Of a stretch of DNA of 64,000 bases, positions 1 to 8,627 are shown one piece after another (within the stretch, counting starts at the first letter, position 1; every line of letters begins with the position of its first letter). The stretch spans positions 124,001 to 188,000 of the forward strand of contig JBMNKZ010000002.1 of NCBI GenBank assembly GCA_050952465.1, in the 5' to 3' direction. The notes under the pieces are model-generated. The model was not told the origin of the DNA, did not search any database, and saw nothing but the letters and a program-made list of their open reading frames with translations. Made by a program: the position numbers and the translations under genes. This DNA comes from DUPU01 sp050952465 (GTDB taxonomy: Bacteria; Bacillota; Dehalobacteriia; Dehalobacteriales; Dehalobacteriaceae).

Positions 1-1
1 T

Positions 2-994
2 CGGATGAAATTCACCCATCTGGATCGGCTGTGCATTCCGGTACCTCTCTTTCACTGTTTTGGCTGTGTATTAGGGGTAATGGCTGCTGTCACCCACGGC
101 ACTTCCATGGTGCTGGTGGAATACTTCAGCCCCCTGAAAGTACTGGAGGCTGTTTCAACGGAAAAATGCACGGCAGTCCATGGGGTACCCACCATGTTTA
201 TTGCCATGCTGGAGCATCCGGAATTTAAACGTTTTTCCTTTGACCACTTGAGAACAGGTATTATGGCCGGCTCTCCCTGCCCGGTAAAGGTGATGCGGCA
301 GGTGCAGGATGAAATGAACTTAAAAGAAATTACCATTGTCTACGGCCTTACGGAGGCTTCTCCCGGTTGTACTCAAACCACAACAGACGACCCCATTGAA
401 GCCAGGGTATCAACGGTAGGGCGGGCTTTTCCCTTCGTGGAGACTAAAGTGATTGACCCGGAAACCGGTGAAGAATGCCCTCCTGGGGTACCCGGTGAAT
501 TTATTGCCAGAGGTTACAATATCATGAAAGGCTATTATAAAATGCCGGAAGCTACTGCCCAGGCCATTGACAAGGACGGCTGGCTCCATACGGGAGACCT
601 TGCCACATATGACGAAAAGGGCTATTATAAAATTACCGGTCGGATTAAAGATATGATTATTCGCGGCGGGGAAAACATCTATCCCAAAGAAATCGAAGAG
701 TTTCTTTACACTCATCCCGCTATCCGTGATGTTCAGGTCATAGGCGTACCCAGCCGTGAATATGGGGAAGAAATCATGGCCTACATCATTCTCAAGGAAG
801 GGGAAACCCTTTCCGAGGAAGAAGTAAAGAATTTTGTCAGAAGCAACATGGCCCGGCATAAAACACCGAAATATGTAAGCTTTATTGACAACTTTCCCAT
901 GACTGCTAGCGGAAAGATCCAAAAATATAAATTAAGAGAAATGGCCATACAAAATCTTAACCTGGAAGATGCGGCCAGTATTGAAACCGCCTAA
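2..994 (+). CDS. Acyl-CoA synthetase (AMP-forming), 5'-truncated by window edge
   Basis: Activates a carboxylic acid to its acyl-CoA through an acyl-adenylate. Only the last ~330 residues are present and the reading frame is open to the left edge, so the gene starts outside the window. Visible ANL-superfamily motifs: YGLTEASP (A5-like), DGWLHTGDLATYDEKGYY with the ATP-ribose Asp, GRIKDMIIRGGENIYPKEIE at the hinge into the C-terminal subdomain, and the adenylation lysine in TASGKIQKYKLRE near the end. The overall match is to the medium/long-chain FadD-like group rather than acetyl-CoA synthetase; the substrate cannot be read. A 114-bp gap separates it from the next gene on the same strand, so co-transcription with the downstream oxidoreductase cluster is possible but not certain. 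Confidence 0.88.
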   Translation, partial: RMKFTHLDRLCIPVPLFHCFGCVLGVMAAVTHGTSMVLVEYFSPLKVLEAVSTEKCTAVHGVPTMFIAMLEHPEFKRFSFDHLRTGIMAGSPCPVKVMRQVQDEMNLKEITIVYGLTEASPGCTQTTTDDPIEARVSTVGRAFPFVETKVIDPETGEECPPGVPGEFIARGYNIMKGYYKMPEATAQAIDKDGWLHTGDLATYDEKGYYKITGRIKDMIIRGGENIYPKEIEEFLYTHPAIRDVQVIGVPSREYGEEIMAYIILKEGETLSEEEVKNFVRSNMARHKTPKYVSFIDNFPMTASGKIQKYKLREMAIQNLNLEDAASIETA

Positions 995-1052
995 AGAAAA
1001 TTTGGCCTACACCAAGCCACCTGCGCTGGTGAAAGCCTTAGTTCCACTTAGA

Positions 1053-1085
1053 TCTATCAGTAAAGAAGCAATAATTTCTGATAGA
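1053..1085 (+). repeat. Hairpin in leader of the isomerase gene
   Basis: An inverted repeat with arms TCTATCAG (1053-1060) and CTGATAGA (1078-1085) lies 23 bp before the start codon at 1109 and just ahead of its GAGGAGG ribosome binding site. The right arm and flank (TTTCTGATAGA, then CTAA) recur in the leader of ccmE at 56750-56777 on the other strand. There is no T-run, so it is not a plain terminator. Function unknown. Confidence 0.45.
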
Positions 1086-1108
1086 CTAAAAAACGAGGAG
1101 GAATTATC

Positions 1109-1912
1109 ATGAAATTTGCTTTTTCCACTTTAGGGTGTCCTGATTGGTTGTGGGAAGAAATTATCACTGTTGCGGCCGATATGGGTTTTGACGGCGTTGA
1201 ATTGAGAGGGATCGGAAGCGAAATTTATCTTCCTCATGTCAAGAATTTTGCTCTGGAGAAGATTCCTGCCCTTCGGGAAAGATTATCTCAACTTAACTTA
1301 GAAATTCCTTGTCTGACCACAGGAGCCTTTCTCTTTGATAGAAACGAAAAAGAAAAAGCCAAACAGGAAGTAACGGATTATGTCCTTTTGGCAGCAGCTC
1401 TAGGTACTCCCTATGTGCGGGTCCTGGGGGATCGGAACCCGGAGCCAGGTTCCGTAGACGAATCACTGGTAGAAGAAAATTTGCGAGAACTCCTACCCCT
1501 GGCTGACGAAAATAATGTCACCCTACTTCTCGAAACCAACGGGGTTTATGCCGAATCTATGAAACTTGCCCGGCTGTTAGAAAAAATCAACCACCCTCAT
1601 TTGGCATGTCTTTGGGATGTGCACCATCCCTACCGCTATTTTGGGGAACCGGTACAGGAAACCTATACTAACCTTAAACCCTGGATTAGACATCTTCATG
1701 TTAAAGATTCTATTGTTAAAGAAGGTAAAATATATTACCGCATGTTTGGCTACGGTGATATTCCTTTAGCCAATGTAATCAGATGTCTATCAATGGATGA
1801 CTATCAGGGTTACGTCGTCCTGGAATGGGTAAAACGCTGGTGTATGGACTTGGAAGAACCGGGCATTGTATTTACCCACTATCTAAATGCTGTAAAAAAT
1901 ATGCTCCCTTGA
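1109..1912 (+). CDS. Sugar phosphate isomerase/epimerase-family TIM-barrel protein
   Basis: A 267-residue xylose-isomerase-like/AP-endonuclease-2 family barrel. The start is set by GAGGAGG nine bases before ATG. Family features: N-terminal FSTLGCPDW strand, MGFDGVELRG, metal-ligand-type acidic residues in LLLETNG, the LWDVHHPYRY segment (Asp and His of the divalent metal site), RHLHVKDS with its His, and a late VVLEWVKRW Glu. Members isomerise or epimerise keto sugars or act on inositol-type and 2-keto compounds, so the substrate is open. It ends 18 bp before the oxidoreductase gamma-subunit gene and is almost certainly in that operon. An isomerase feeding a 2-oxoacid oxidoreductase would fit, but this is inference. 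Confidence 0.8.
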   Translation: MKFAFSTLGCPDWLWEEIITVAADMGFDGVELRGIGSEIYLPHVKNFALEKIPALRERLSQLNLEIPCLTTGAFLFDRNEKEKAKQEVTDYVLLAAALGTPYVRVLGDRNPEPGSVDESLVEENLRELLPLADENNVTLLLETNGVYAESMKLARLLEKINHPHLACLWDVHHPYRYFGEPVQETYTNLKPWIRHLHVKDSIVKEGKIYYRMFGYGDIPLANVIRCLSMDDYQGYVVLEWVKRWCMDLEEPGIVFTHYLNAVKNMLP

Positions 1913-1930
1913 TAAGGAGGTTCCATACTT

Positions 1931-2479
1931 ATGCTTGAAATGCGTATTCATGGCCGGGGTGGACAAGGTGTGGTCACCCTGGCGGAACTTTTAGCCAAAG
2001 CCGCCATGAAGGCAGGTCGCGAAGTGCAGACCCTGCCTTTTTTTGGGGTGGAAAGACGGGGTGCGGCTGTCAAGACGGCGGTGAGATTTAATCACCTTCC
2101 TATTAAAGTCCGTTCCCAATCCTATCAACCAAATATTCTTGTGCTAATGCACGAGAACCTATTACCCATAGGGCTGGCAGATGGTATTGCCTCTAATGCA
2201 ATTATTGTATCCAACGGGACAACCCCTCTCCCAGTATCCCAAAAACAATGGCTGGTAGACGCGGTGGGAATTGCCTTAGATAGTGACCTCATTATCGGCG
2301 GCGAACCCTTTATTAATGTACCCATGCTAGGCGCACTGGCCCGGATTTTAGACATTCCCTTTCCCCTGGTCAAAGAAACCATTGAGGAACAATGGCAAGG
2401 GAATAAAGCTCTTCCTAATCTAATAGCAGCTGAGAAAGCCTACGCCTCAGTTAAGGAAATTGCGGGAGGTGTTGAATAA
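1931..2479 (+). CDS. porC: 2-oxoacid:ferredoxin oxidoreductase, gamma subunit (PorC-like)
   Basis: Gamma subunit of a four-subunit (alpha, beta, gamma, delta) 2-oxoacid:acceptor oxidoreductase, which decarboxylates a 2-oxoacid to acyl-CoA and reduces ferredoxin. It is 182 residues long, the family's normal length, with the diagnostic N-terminal GRGGQGVVTLAELLAKAA and FFGVERRGAAVKTAVR segments. AAGGAGG precedes the ATG. The stop codon shares its last base with the start of the delta gene. The gene order gamma-delta-alpha-beta is that of separate-subunit Por/Vor enzymes of archaea and Thermotoga. Pyruvate, 2-oxoisovalerate and other branched 2-oxoacids remain possible substrates; the por symbol is by family only. 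Confidence 0.85.
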   Translation: MLEMRIHGRGGQGVVTLAELLAKAAMKAGREVQTLPFFGVERRGAAVKTAVRFNHLPIKVRSQSYQPNILVLMHENLLPIGLADGIASNAIIVSNGTTPLPVSQKQWLVDAVGIALDSDLIIGGEPFINVPMLGALARILDIPFPLVKETIEEQWQGNKALPNLIAAEKAYASVKEIAGGVE

Positions 2480-2736
2480 TGACTAAACCTCTTGTTTATC
2501 CCCTGGCCCGACCGGTAAAAGGTGCAGGTGGCCCCACTGGTACTTGGCGCACCAGCCGACCGGTACTAGATCCCGAGAAATGCAGCGGCTGTCTTTTGTG
2601 CTGGATTTTCTGTCCTGAGGGTGTTATCAATAAAGAGGACAGGAATATTGATTATGAATTTTGCAAAGGCTGCGGTATTTGTGCCGTAGAATGTCCTAAA
2701 AAAGCTATCATCATGGTAAAGGAGGAGGGGCAATGA
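2479..2736 (+). CDS. porD: 2-oxoacid:ferredoxin oxidoreductase, delta (ferredoxin) subunit
   Basis: An 85-residue two-cluster ferredoxin subunit. Two complete [4Fe-4S] motifs are visible: CSGCLLCWIFCP (about residues 35-46) and CKGCGICAVECP (about 62-73). The N-terminal GAGGPTGTWRTSRPV stretch is typical of PorD/VorD and precedes the clusters. It carries electrons from the thiamine diphosphate-bearing beta subunit to soluble ferredoxin. It overlaps its neighbours at both ends by a few bases, which indicates translational coupling. Confidence 0.88.
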   Translation: MTKPLVYPLARPVKGAGGPTGTWRTSRPVLDPEKCSGCLLCWIFCPEGVINKEDRNIDYEFCKGCGICAVECPKKAIIMVKEEGQ

Positions 2737-3860
2737 AAAAGATTCTTGATACGGGGAATGCCGCCTGTGCTCTGGCCGTAAAAGCGGCTCAGGTGGATCT
2801 GGTAGCGGCCTACCCCATTACTCCCCAAACTTCCATTGCGGAAAAACTGGCGTCCTATATTGGTTCCGGAGAACTTAAAGCCAAATATTTACCGGTGGAA
2901 TCGGAGCATAGCGTCATGAGTGCCGTAGCAGCGGCGGCAGCAACAGGAGCGCGAGTATTTACAGCCACCTCTTCTCAGGGGCTCTTATATATGCATGAGA
3001 TCCTTCATTATGCTGCAGGCGGCCGCTTGTCAATTGTTATGGCCAACGTAAACCGTGCCATATGTGCCCCCTGGTGTTTATATGTGGATCATCAAGACTC
3101 CATATCCCAAAGGGACACCGGCTGGATTCAGCTCTATGCCGCATCCAATCAAGAAATATATGATTCCATTTTTCTTGCTTACAAAGTTGCCGAGGAAATT
3201 AATCTTCCGGTGATGGTAAACTATGACGGTTTTCTCCTTTCCCATTCCATGATGCCTTTTGAAATTGTAGATCAGGAAATTATCAATCAGTTTCTCCCTG
3301 AATTCATGCCCTCGTGGCGCCTTCACCCGGATTGGGGCGGCACCTTTGGTAATGTCACTCCCTCTGATGAATATGTTCCTTTACGGAACCGCTTAGCGGA
3401 AGATATTGTAAAATCCGGCGACCTTATTGAAAAATACGCTCGGGAATACAAAAAACTTACCGGCCATTGGCATGGCGGACTTTTTCATGTTTATCGACCG
3501 GATGAGGCGGAGTTTTTCCTCCTCTCCATGGGTTCCATGGCAAAGGAAATGGAATTAGCCGTGGATATCTTAAGAAAAGAAGGAATTCCGGCAGCAGGTT
3601 TAAGGTTACGGGTCTTCCGTCCCTTCCCTGGGGAAGAATTATTCCGTCTTTTGCCTAATGATGCCAAACTTCTAGTATTCGACAGAAACTGTGCCTTCGG
3701 TACAGGGGGCGGCGTCCTCCTTAGTGAGGCAAAAGCAGCTTTATTTAATCGGAAGGACAAAATCAAAATAACTGGTGAGGTCTTGGGTTTAGGTGGCGAG
3801 GATCTTCCTGCCCAGTATTTAGCCCAAAAAGCCCGGGAAATGATGGAGGTGGTGAAATGA
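2733..3860 (+). CDS. porA: 2-oxoacid:ferredoxin oxidoreductase, alpha subunit
   Basis: A 375-residue alpha subunit of the separate-subunit 2-oxoacid:ferredoxin oxidoreductase. Key segments are AAYPITPQTSIAEKLA near residue 30 and VESEHSVMSAVAAAAATGAR near residue 55, with the Glu that contacts the thiamine diphosphate aminopyrimidine. They are followed by FTATSSQGL and the C-terminal transketolase-like domain with VFRPFPGEEL. Length is in the PorA/VorA range. AGGAGGGG precedes the ATG and the end overlaps the beta gene by four bases. The active site is formed with the beta subunit encoded directly downstream. Confidence 0.87.
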   Translation: MKKILDTGNAACALAVKAAQVDLVAAYPITPQTSIAEKLASYIGSGELKAKYLPVESEHSVMSAVAAAAATGARVFTATSSQGLLYMHEILHYAAGGRLSIVMANVNRAICAPWCLYVDHQDSISQRDTGWIQLYAASNQEIYDSIFLAYKVAEEINLPVMVNYDGFLLSHSMMPFEIVDQEIINQFLPEFMPSWRLHPDWGGTFGNVTPSDEYVPLRNRLAEDIVKSGDLIEKYAREYKKLTGHWHGGLFHVYRPDEAEFFLLSMGSMAKEMELAVDILRKEGIPAAGLRLRVFRPFPGEELFRLLPNDAKLLVFDRNCAFGTGGGVLLSEAKAALFNRKDKIKITGEVLGLGGEDLPAQYLAQKAREMMEVVK

Positions 3861-4789
3861 GTGTCAAACTAAAAGATTTCTCCGATGTAGAATATGTAGT
3901 TTCCGGTTCCGCCGCCTGTGCCGGGTGTCCTTCTACCATAGCACTTAGGATTGTAGGTAAGGCTTTAGGGGAAAACGCTATTATGCTGATGACCCCCTCC
4001 TGCGCTGTGGCCAGTATCGGACTTTTACCCAAGTCCTGCTATTCCCTGCCCACGTTAAACATCTGTTTTGCTTCTGCCGGGGCTTCCGCGGGAGGATTAA
4101 CTTTGGCTCTGGATGCCCTTTACGAAAAAGGCCGCTTAAAGGGAGAAAAACCTACCGTCTTTAATTGGACAGGAGACGGAGGCACCTATGATATCGGCCT
4201 CCAGGGGATTTCTGCTGCGGCAGAAAGAAATGATGACTTTATTCATTTTTGTTATAATAACGAGGCTTATTCCAATACCGGCGTGCAAAGAAGCGGGGCC
4301 ACCCCAATTCATGCGGTGACTACCACCACCCCTTTAGGGAAAGAAGTAAACCGGAAAAATATGCCCCTCTTGATGCTGGAACATCGGATTCCTTATGTGG
4401 CTACCGCATCATTGGCGTATCCTATGGATCTTTATCGAAAGGTCGAAAAAGCCAAAAGCATCAAAGGTTTTAAATATATTGAAGTACATGCCCCCTGCTA
4501 TCCCGGTTGGAAGTTTGCCATGAGCGACACCATAAAAATGAGCCGCCTAGCTGTAAAATCCGGTGCTTGGCTCTTGTGGGAAGCAGAATACGGCAAACTC
4601 ACCCTCAATAACCCCACCGCCCTTATGGCTGACGGCAAGATGGAACCTATCCCGGTGGAAGAGTATCTAAAAGAGCAGGGCCGCTATGCCCACCTGATGA
4701 AAAGCGCTGAAAAAGAAGCATACCTAAATGATATACAAGAGGAAATCAGAAGAGGCCTAAAATTTATGGCCGGACGGGCAAAGTTATAA
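3857..4789 (+). CDS. porB: 2-oxoacid:ferredoxin oxidoreductase, beta subunit (thiamine diphosphate-binding)
   Basis: A 310-residue beta subunit that carries the cofactor and one [4Fe-4S] cluster. Cluster cysteines are visible in AACAGCPS (about residues 21-24), in PSCAV near 50 and in APCYPGW near 215. The thiamine diphosphate/Mg motif is GDGGTYDIGLQGISAAAERN, followed by CYNNEAYSNTG. It is the last gene of the plus-strand operon and is followed by a strong bidirectional hairpin terminator. No residue that would separate pyruvate from branched-chain 2-oxoacid specificity could be judged by eye. Confidence 0.87.
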   Translation: MSVKLKDFSDVEYVVSGSAACAGCPSTIALRIVGKALGENAIMLMTPSCAVASIGLLPKSCYSLPTLNICFASAGASAGGLTLALDALYEKGRLKGEKPTVFNWTGDGGTYDIGLQGISAAAERNDDFIHFCYNNEAYSNTGVQRSGATPIHAVTTTTPLGKEVNRKNMPLLMLEHRIPYVATASLAYPMDLYRKVEKAKSIKGFKYIEVHAPCYPGWKFAMSDTIKMSRLAVKSGAWLLWEAEYGKLTLNNPTALMADGKMEPIPVEEYLKEQGRYAHLMKSAEKEAYLNDIQEEIRRGLKFMAGRAKL

Positions 4790-4840
4790 AAGATTGCCAT
4801 TGCAGTCCTTCCTCCTTTAGGATAACAACCTAACACGTAA

Positions 4841-4880
4841 AAAAGGGCTATCGCATTAATTAAGTGCGACAGCCCTTTTC
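4841..4880. terminator. Bidirectional intrinsic terminator between convergent genes
   Basis: Arms AAAAGGGCT (4841-4849) and AGCCCTTTT (4871-4879), with an inner TCGCA/TGCGA stem and a TTAATTAA loop region. It ends in T-runs in both directions and sits between porB (+) and the S-layer-type gene (-), so it can stop transcription from both sides. Confidence 0.85.
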
Positions 4881-4906
4881 ATTAGGGTAGGAGGTGTTGT
4901 CTCTAA

Positions 4907-7900
4907 TTACAGCCCAAGAGCTTTAACAATTACTGTGGCGGCTTCCGCCCTGGTTGCTTTGTTCTGCGGTTTAAAGGTGTTATCTTCGTATCCTCCCATA
5001 ATTTCAGTCCTCACCACGGCATTAACAGCATCGGTCGCCCATGAAGAAACTTCATTAGCATCGGTAAAGACTTTATCCGCTGTCCCACCTGCTAATTCAG
5101 CAGCTTTTGCAATCATCACGGCCATCTGTTCCCTGGTAATGAGATCATTGGCACCGAACTTATCCGGGCTATAACCGGTGATTATGCCATGGGCCGCTGC
5201 CGTGGCAATACTGTCTTTCGCCCAGTGATTTGCAGTATCGGCAAAAACCATCCCCTCTTCCGGGCTTAATTTAAAGGCTTTCACTAAAATGGTGGCAAAC
5301 TCGGCCCGGGTAATATTGTTGTTGGGTTTAAATGTTCCGTCTTCATAACCTTGGATGGCCCCAATGCCCAGAAGACTGCTTATACTGGCTTCCGCCCAGT
5401 GTCCAGCAATATCTTTTTGATATCCTTTGGCATTTACCCAGAAAGGATTACTGATGGCAAACATTTTATGCTCGCTGGAATCGATAGCCATAATGGCAAA
5501 CCAAGCATTGAGTGCACTGGTTCTTTCGCTTATTTCATAGGTCAATTTATTGTCCCCGGCATAATTATCAATCTTGAGGACATTTTTAATAATTTGACCA
5601 TTATATTCATAGGTCTTTTCACCAAGGTTACTTAGGAGAAGAATGGTATCTATCCCATTAAGGGACTCAACCTCTACCGAAGTATTAAAGGTCCAGTTAT
5701 CAGTACCGGAAACAATAAACTCCTCACCAAACAGTTTCTCTCTTTCCGGGATAAAGATCGGTCCTAAGGATGCGAAGCTGTTGCCATTAGCAATAGCCTG
5801 GCCCGTGGCGAGACCGACTTCTTCAACGGACATACCGGCAGTATCGCCCAAGTAAACATAGGTCCTGCCTTTTCCGCTGTGATAAATACTGCTCTCGCCT
5901 TTATCATTGGCGATGCCGGGATAAATCACATCATGGGTATCTGAGGCAGCTAAGAGATAATGAGGTTTGGTCACCGGCTCCCCGGATACGTCACTGCCGT
6001 CAAGATAGGCACTCCATAGTTCGGTTGCCTTGTTAATAGTGGCAATGTTTTCTTGATCGGAACAGCAGGCATTGATTTCAATATTATCAAAGCTGTTGTC
6101 ATATCCGCCGGGAACTTTAGAGTTCTCGTTGGTATAGAAGAGCCCATAGGAATAATAGGGATGGTTTGCCGTAATGGTAGCACCCGCATCGTGAGTCTGT
6201 TTGACAAAAACTTTGAAATCAGCAAACTGATTCATTATATTGTTTTTCTGATTTTCATCAAGGAAGAACCGATAGCTTTCCATAGTCTGGGGAATAACGT
6301 TAAAGTGGGCCCAGCTGCATGAAATCTCTTCCGAAGGGATATAACCCAGGAGATCATAATTTACTGCATGATCATAGGACTCATCATTATTGGTTGTGAA
6401 ATCATGATCCGTGGTAAAAGCTACATTCAACCCCGCTGCCAGTAAAGATTTAATTACATCTTCCGGCAATGCAAAAGCGTCATTCTTATTGGAATGATGA
6501 TGTGGGTCAGTGGAAATCCATCCTTCCGGAGCGTCAAATTCCATTTCTACTTCTACATCATATACGGTTTTTTCTTTCGTGTTATATGTATTTGTTACCG
6601 GTGCGGAGTAGAAGTAATATCCTTCACCAAAAACCTGCGCGGTAAATTCACCGGGAGGAACCATGGCCTTTACTTTGCCCTTGCTGTGTTCATCCTTTGC
6701 ATAAAAAACGGAATTCCCTGTGAAACGGACAACAGGATATAACCCATCAATATCCACTCTGGCCCAGAGGGGATTGCCTTCTGTATCTTTAACATTAAAG
6801 GTTACTTCTACCAAGGCCTCCCCTGCCTTAACAGACAGTTCGGAGGAAGTTCCCTCATTAATAGCGATAGCTTCACCCTTAGCGAAACCATCTCTTTCCA
6901 CATAAATTGTATACTCACCTTTGGGCAGGTCAAAATTGAAAGTGCCATCATCTTCACCGATAAACCAGCCATAAACAGCATCGTCTTTTTGAACAATCAC
7001 CACCGGATTGGCAACAGCTTTCGTGCCGTCCGCATCAAAGACGGTGCCGTTAACATTCATTATTTCTGCACCATAATAATCGTTAAGAAAATCAATTACG
7101 GCTTTCGTATCCGCCTGATCATCGATAAATAAATACTCATCATAAACACGAAATTCTTGAGCAGCATAAGGATAGTTAGCCCTTAATTCCTTATAGCCAA
7201 CGGAACCGCCATTTCTGCTCCAGGGGCGATCGCCTACCGAGTTTCCGCCAACATAACCGGTATTGGCACCGGGGAGAATTAACGTAGTAGCAAAAGTATT
7301 CCGATCAGTTTTGCCATAGGTGTTAATACCGGTGAGCAGGCCTAAATCGGCCATGGCACCACCGTCATCACCTTTGTTAGTGATAGAAAAACGATTGGAG
7401 AGGGAAGGAGACTCCTCATCGTTGTTGCTCTTTACAGTATCAAAGATATAGACATATTCATTATCCGCCTCGATACTATAGTAAGTTACCACATCAAAAG
7501 TAAAGGTACTCACTTCTTTAAAAACACGGCTTACCCTAACTGCAGGCAAACCACCGGAGATTACTTCTTTTTTTTCATTGAAATCATAATTCACCAAATC
7601 AAAGCGAACCACACCGCTGTTATTGGGGGACCAGGAATCCCAGCCGTTCATTAAAAACTCTACGGACCACACGGTATCCCGTCCAAAAGTGACATTATTC
7701 TTGAGAGTTTTATTGTCAACAGCTCCCTCTATTCTTCCGGCATCCAGGATAGAACCGGAAGGATAACCCCAGGGATTTCTCGTGCCTACAGCCAGAACAA
7801 TGCCCACTTTATTATTCATAATAATGATATCGTGGGGATGAATAGCCTCCCCGTTTTCAAAAACGGAAGTACTGCCATCGGCAGCGGTACCCAAATAATT

Positions 7901-8089
7901 GGCGACCGTCCCAATATACAAAGTATCTGTTGATACGGAACCATTTGCAATGTCAGCACTTATTACGTACTGATTAACCTGTCCTTGAGGACTTGTAACA
8001 TCCCCAGTTGCGGCAAATGCGTTGAAAGATAAACCGAAAACTAAAACCAAAGCCATCAGAATTGGTAACCAAGACCTTGTTTTATTCAT
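4907..8089 (-). CDS. Secreted PHP-domain (CehA/McbA-like) protein with three C-terminal S-layer homology repeats
   Basis: A 1060-residue exported protein. The N-terminus has a Lys/Arg start, a hydrophobic core and an AFA cleavage-like site near residue 27. About residues 345-415 look like a carboxypeptidase-regulatory-type beta-sandwich (GTVFDADGTKAVANPVVIV). A PHP metallohydrolase core follows, with STDPHHHSNKNDAF near 525 and FTTDHDFTTN near 558 supplying metal-binding His and Asp. Three SLH repeats occupy about 888-1060 (GHWAEASI, NHWAKDSI, SSWATDAV, each with an ITRAE-like segment); these bind cell-wall polymers and would anchor the enzyme outside the membrane. AGGAGGG precedes the ATG. 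The PHP family acts on phosphoesters or amide/carbamate bonds; the substrate here is unknown. The gene is alone, with a long structured leader upstream. Confidence 0.85.
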   Translation of the reverse strand: MNKTRSWLPILMALVLVFGLSFNAFAATGDVTSPQGQVNQYVISADIANGSVSTDTLYIGTVANYLGTAADGSTSVFENGEAIHPHDIIIMNNKVGIVLAVGTRNPWGYPSGSILDAGRIEGAVDNKTLKNNVTFGRDTVWSVEFLMNGWDSWSPNNSGVVRFDLVNYDFNEKKEVISGGLPAVRVSRVFKEVSTFTFDVVTYYSIEADNEYVYIFDTVKSNNDEESPSLSNRFSITNKGDDGGAMADLGLLTGINTYGKTDRNTFATTLILPGANTGYVGGNSVGDRPWSRNGGSVGYKELRANYPYAAQEFRVYDEYLFIDDQADTKAVIDFLNDYYGAEIMNVNGTVFDADGTKAVANPVVIVQKDDAVYGWFIGEDDGTFNFDLPKGEYTIYVERDGFAKGEAIAINEGTSSELSVKAGEALVEVTFNVKDTEGNPLWARVDIDGLYPVVRFTGNSVFYAKDEHSKGKVKAMVPPGEFTAQVFGEGYYFYSAPVTNTYNTKEKTVYDVEVEMEFDAPEGWISTDPHHHSNKNDAFALPEDVIKSLLAAGLNVAFTTDHDFTTNNDESYDHAVNYDLLGYIPSEEISCSWAHFNVIPQTMESYRFFLDENQKNNIMNQFADFKVFVKQTHDAGATITANHPYYSYGLFYTNENSKVPGGYDNSFDNIEINACCSDQENIATINKATELWSAYLDGSDVSGEPVTKPHYLLAASDTHDVIYPGIANDKGESSIYHSGKGRTYVYLGDTAGMSVEEVGLATGQAIANGNSFASLGPIFIPEREKLFGEEFIVSGTDNWTFNTSVEVESLNGIDTILLLSNLGEKTYEYNGQIIKNVLKIDNYAGDNKLTYEISERTSALNAWFAIMAIDSSEHKMFAISNPFWVNAKGYQKDIAGHWAEASISSLLGIGAIQGYEDGTFKPNNNITRAEFATILVKAFKLSPEEGMVFADTANHWAKDSIATAAAHGIITGYSPDKFGANDLITREQMAVMIAKAAELAGGTADKVFTDANEVSSWATDAVNAVVRTEIMGGYEDNTFKPQNKATRAEAATVIVKALGL

Positions 8090-8122
8090 TTAATGTTCCC
8101 TCCTTTTTTATAGACAGAATTC

Positions 8123-8292
8123 TTGACATCAAGTGGAGTTTTTGCTCCATCTGATGCTTAGCCGCTCCTTGCCATCCATGGCATCGCGGTACTAGGCCAT
8201 CTAAAGCCGTCGGAAATCCTTATCCAGGAACTGTACAGTTCTTATCTCCCTCTTAAAGAAGAGGAAGTCTTAGAACTGTTAGCTCTCGGATA
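8123..8292 (-). promoter_or_regulatory. Structured leader candidate upstream of the S-layer/PHP gene
   Basis: The 538 bp between this gene and the CotS-like gene contain no convincing protein gene. The minus-strand RNA would form several stems. One has arms AACAGTTCT and AGAACTGT enclosing an inner TCCTCTT/AAGAGGGA stem (8232-8280). A second is the self-complementary GAACTGTACAGTTC (8229-8242). A third has arms CATCAGATGGAG and CTCCACTTGATG (8127-8156), with two imperfect pairs, about 30 bp before the ribosome binding site. No T-run follows the last hairpin, so it is not a clean attenuator. It matches no riboswitch class that I recognise. The rest of the gap (8293-8466) is AT-rich and shows nothing definite. 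Confidence 0.4.
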
Positions 8293-8466
8293 AAAATTCC
8301 TCTTTCATTTCTGACTCAAATGATCTTTCTGTTTTAAATCTCCCCCTTTCAGAAATAACAGCGTAAAACCTTTCAGAAACTGAATTTAGTCAACTTAGCA
8401 AATGCTTAAATGTCTCCTAAGTAAAACTAATTGCAATTTTCAAGCCAAAACCCGGGGTTCGTCGTT

Positions 8467-8501
8467 AAAAAAAACAATCCCCCATTATAGAAGGATTGTT
8501 T
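8467..8501 (-). terminator. Intrinsic terminator downstream of the CotS-like gene
   Basis: On the minus strand, arms AAACAATCC and GGATTGTTT (8472-8480 and 8493-8501) are followed directly by a run of T. It lies 127 bp past the stop codon at 8628 and separates that transcript from the S-layer/PHP gene. Confidence 0.8.
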
Positions 8502-8627
8502 CCATATACTGGATATATAAAAAGTTAGGTTTCCATTTAAGAGGTAGATACATCAGTCAAAATTGACTTAATAGTTCACAATTAACTTGCTGCTTGCACA
8601 CAAAATTGGGCTGCATGATATGTAACC

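Noticed and set aside
410..922. A 170-codon minus-strand frame within the acyl-CoA synthetase gene
   Set aside because: It is antisense to a clearly conserved coding region and shows no family pattern; a shadow frame.
8185..8192. GTACCGCG on the minus strand, resembling part of the T-box antiterminator motif
   Set aside because: Only the last part of the T-box core is present, no stem I or AGTA bulge is seen, and the downstream gene is not an amino acid gene.
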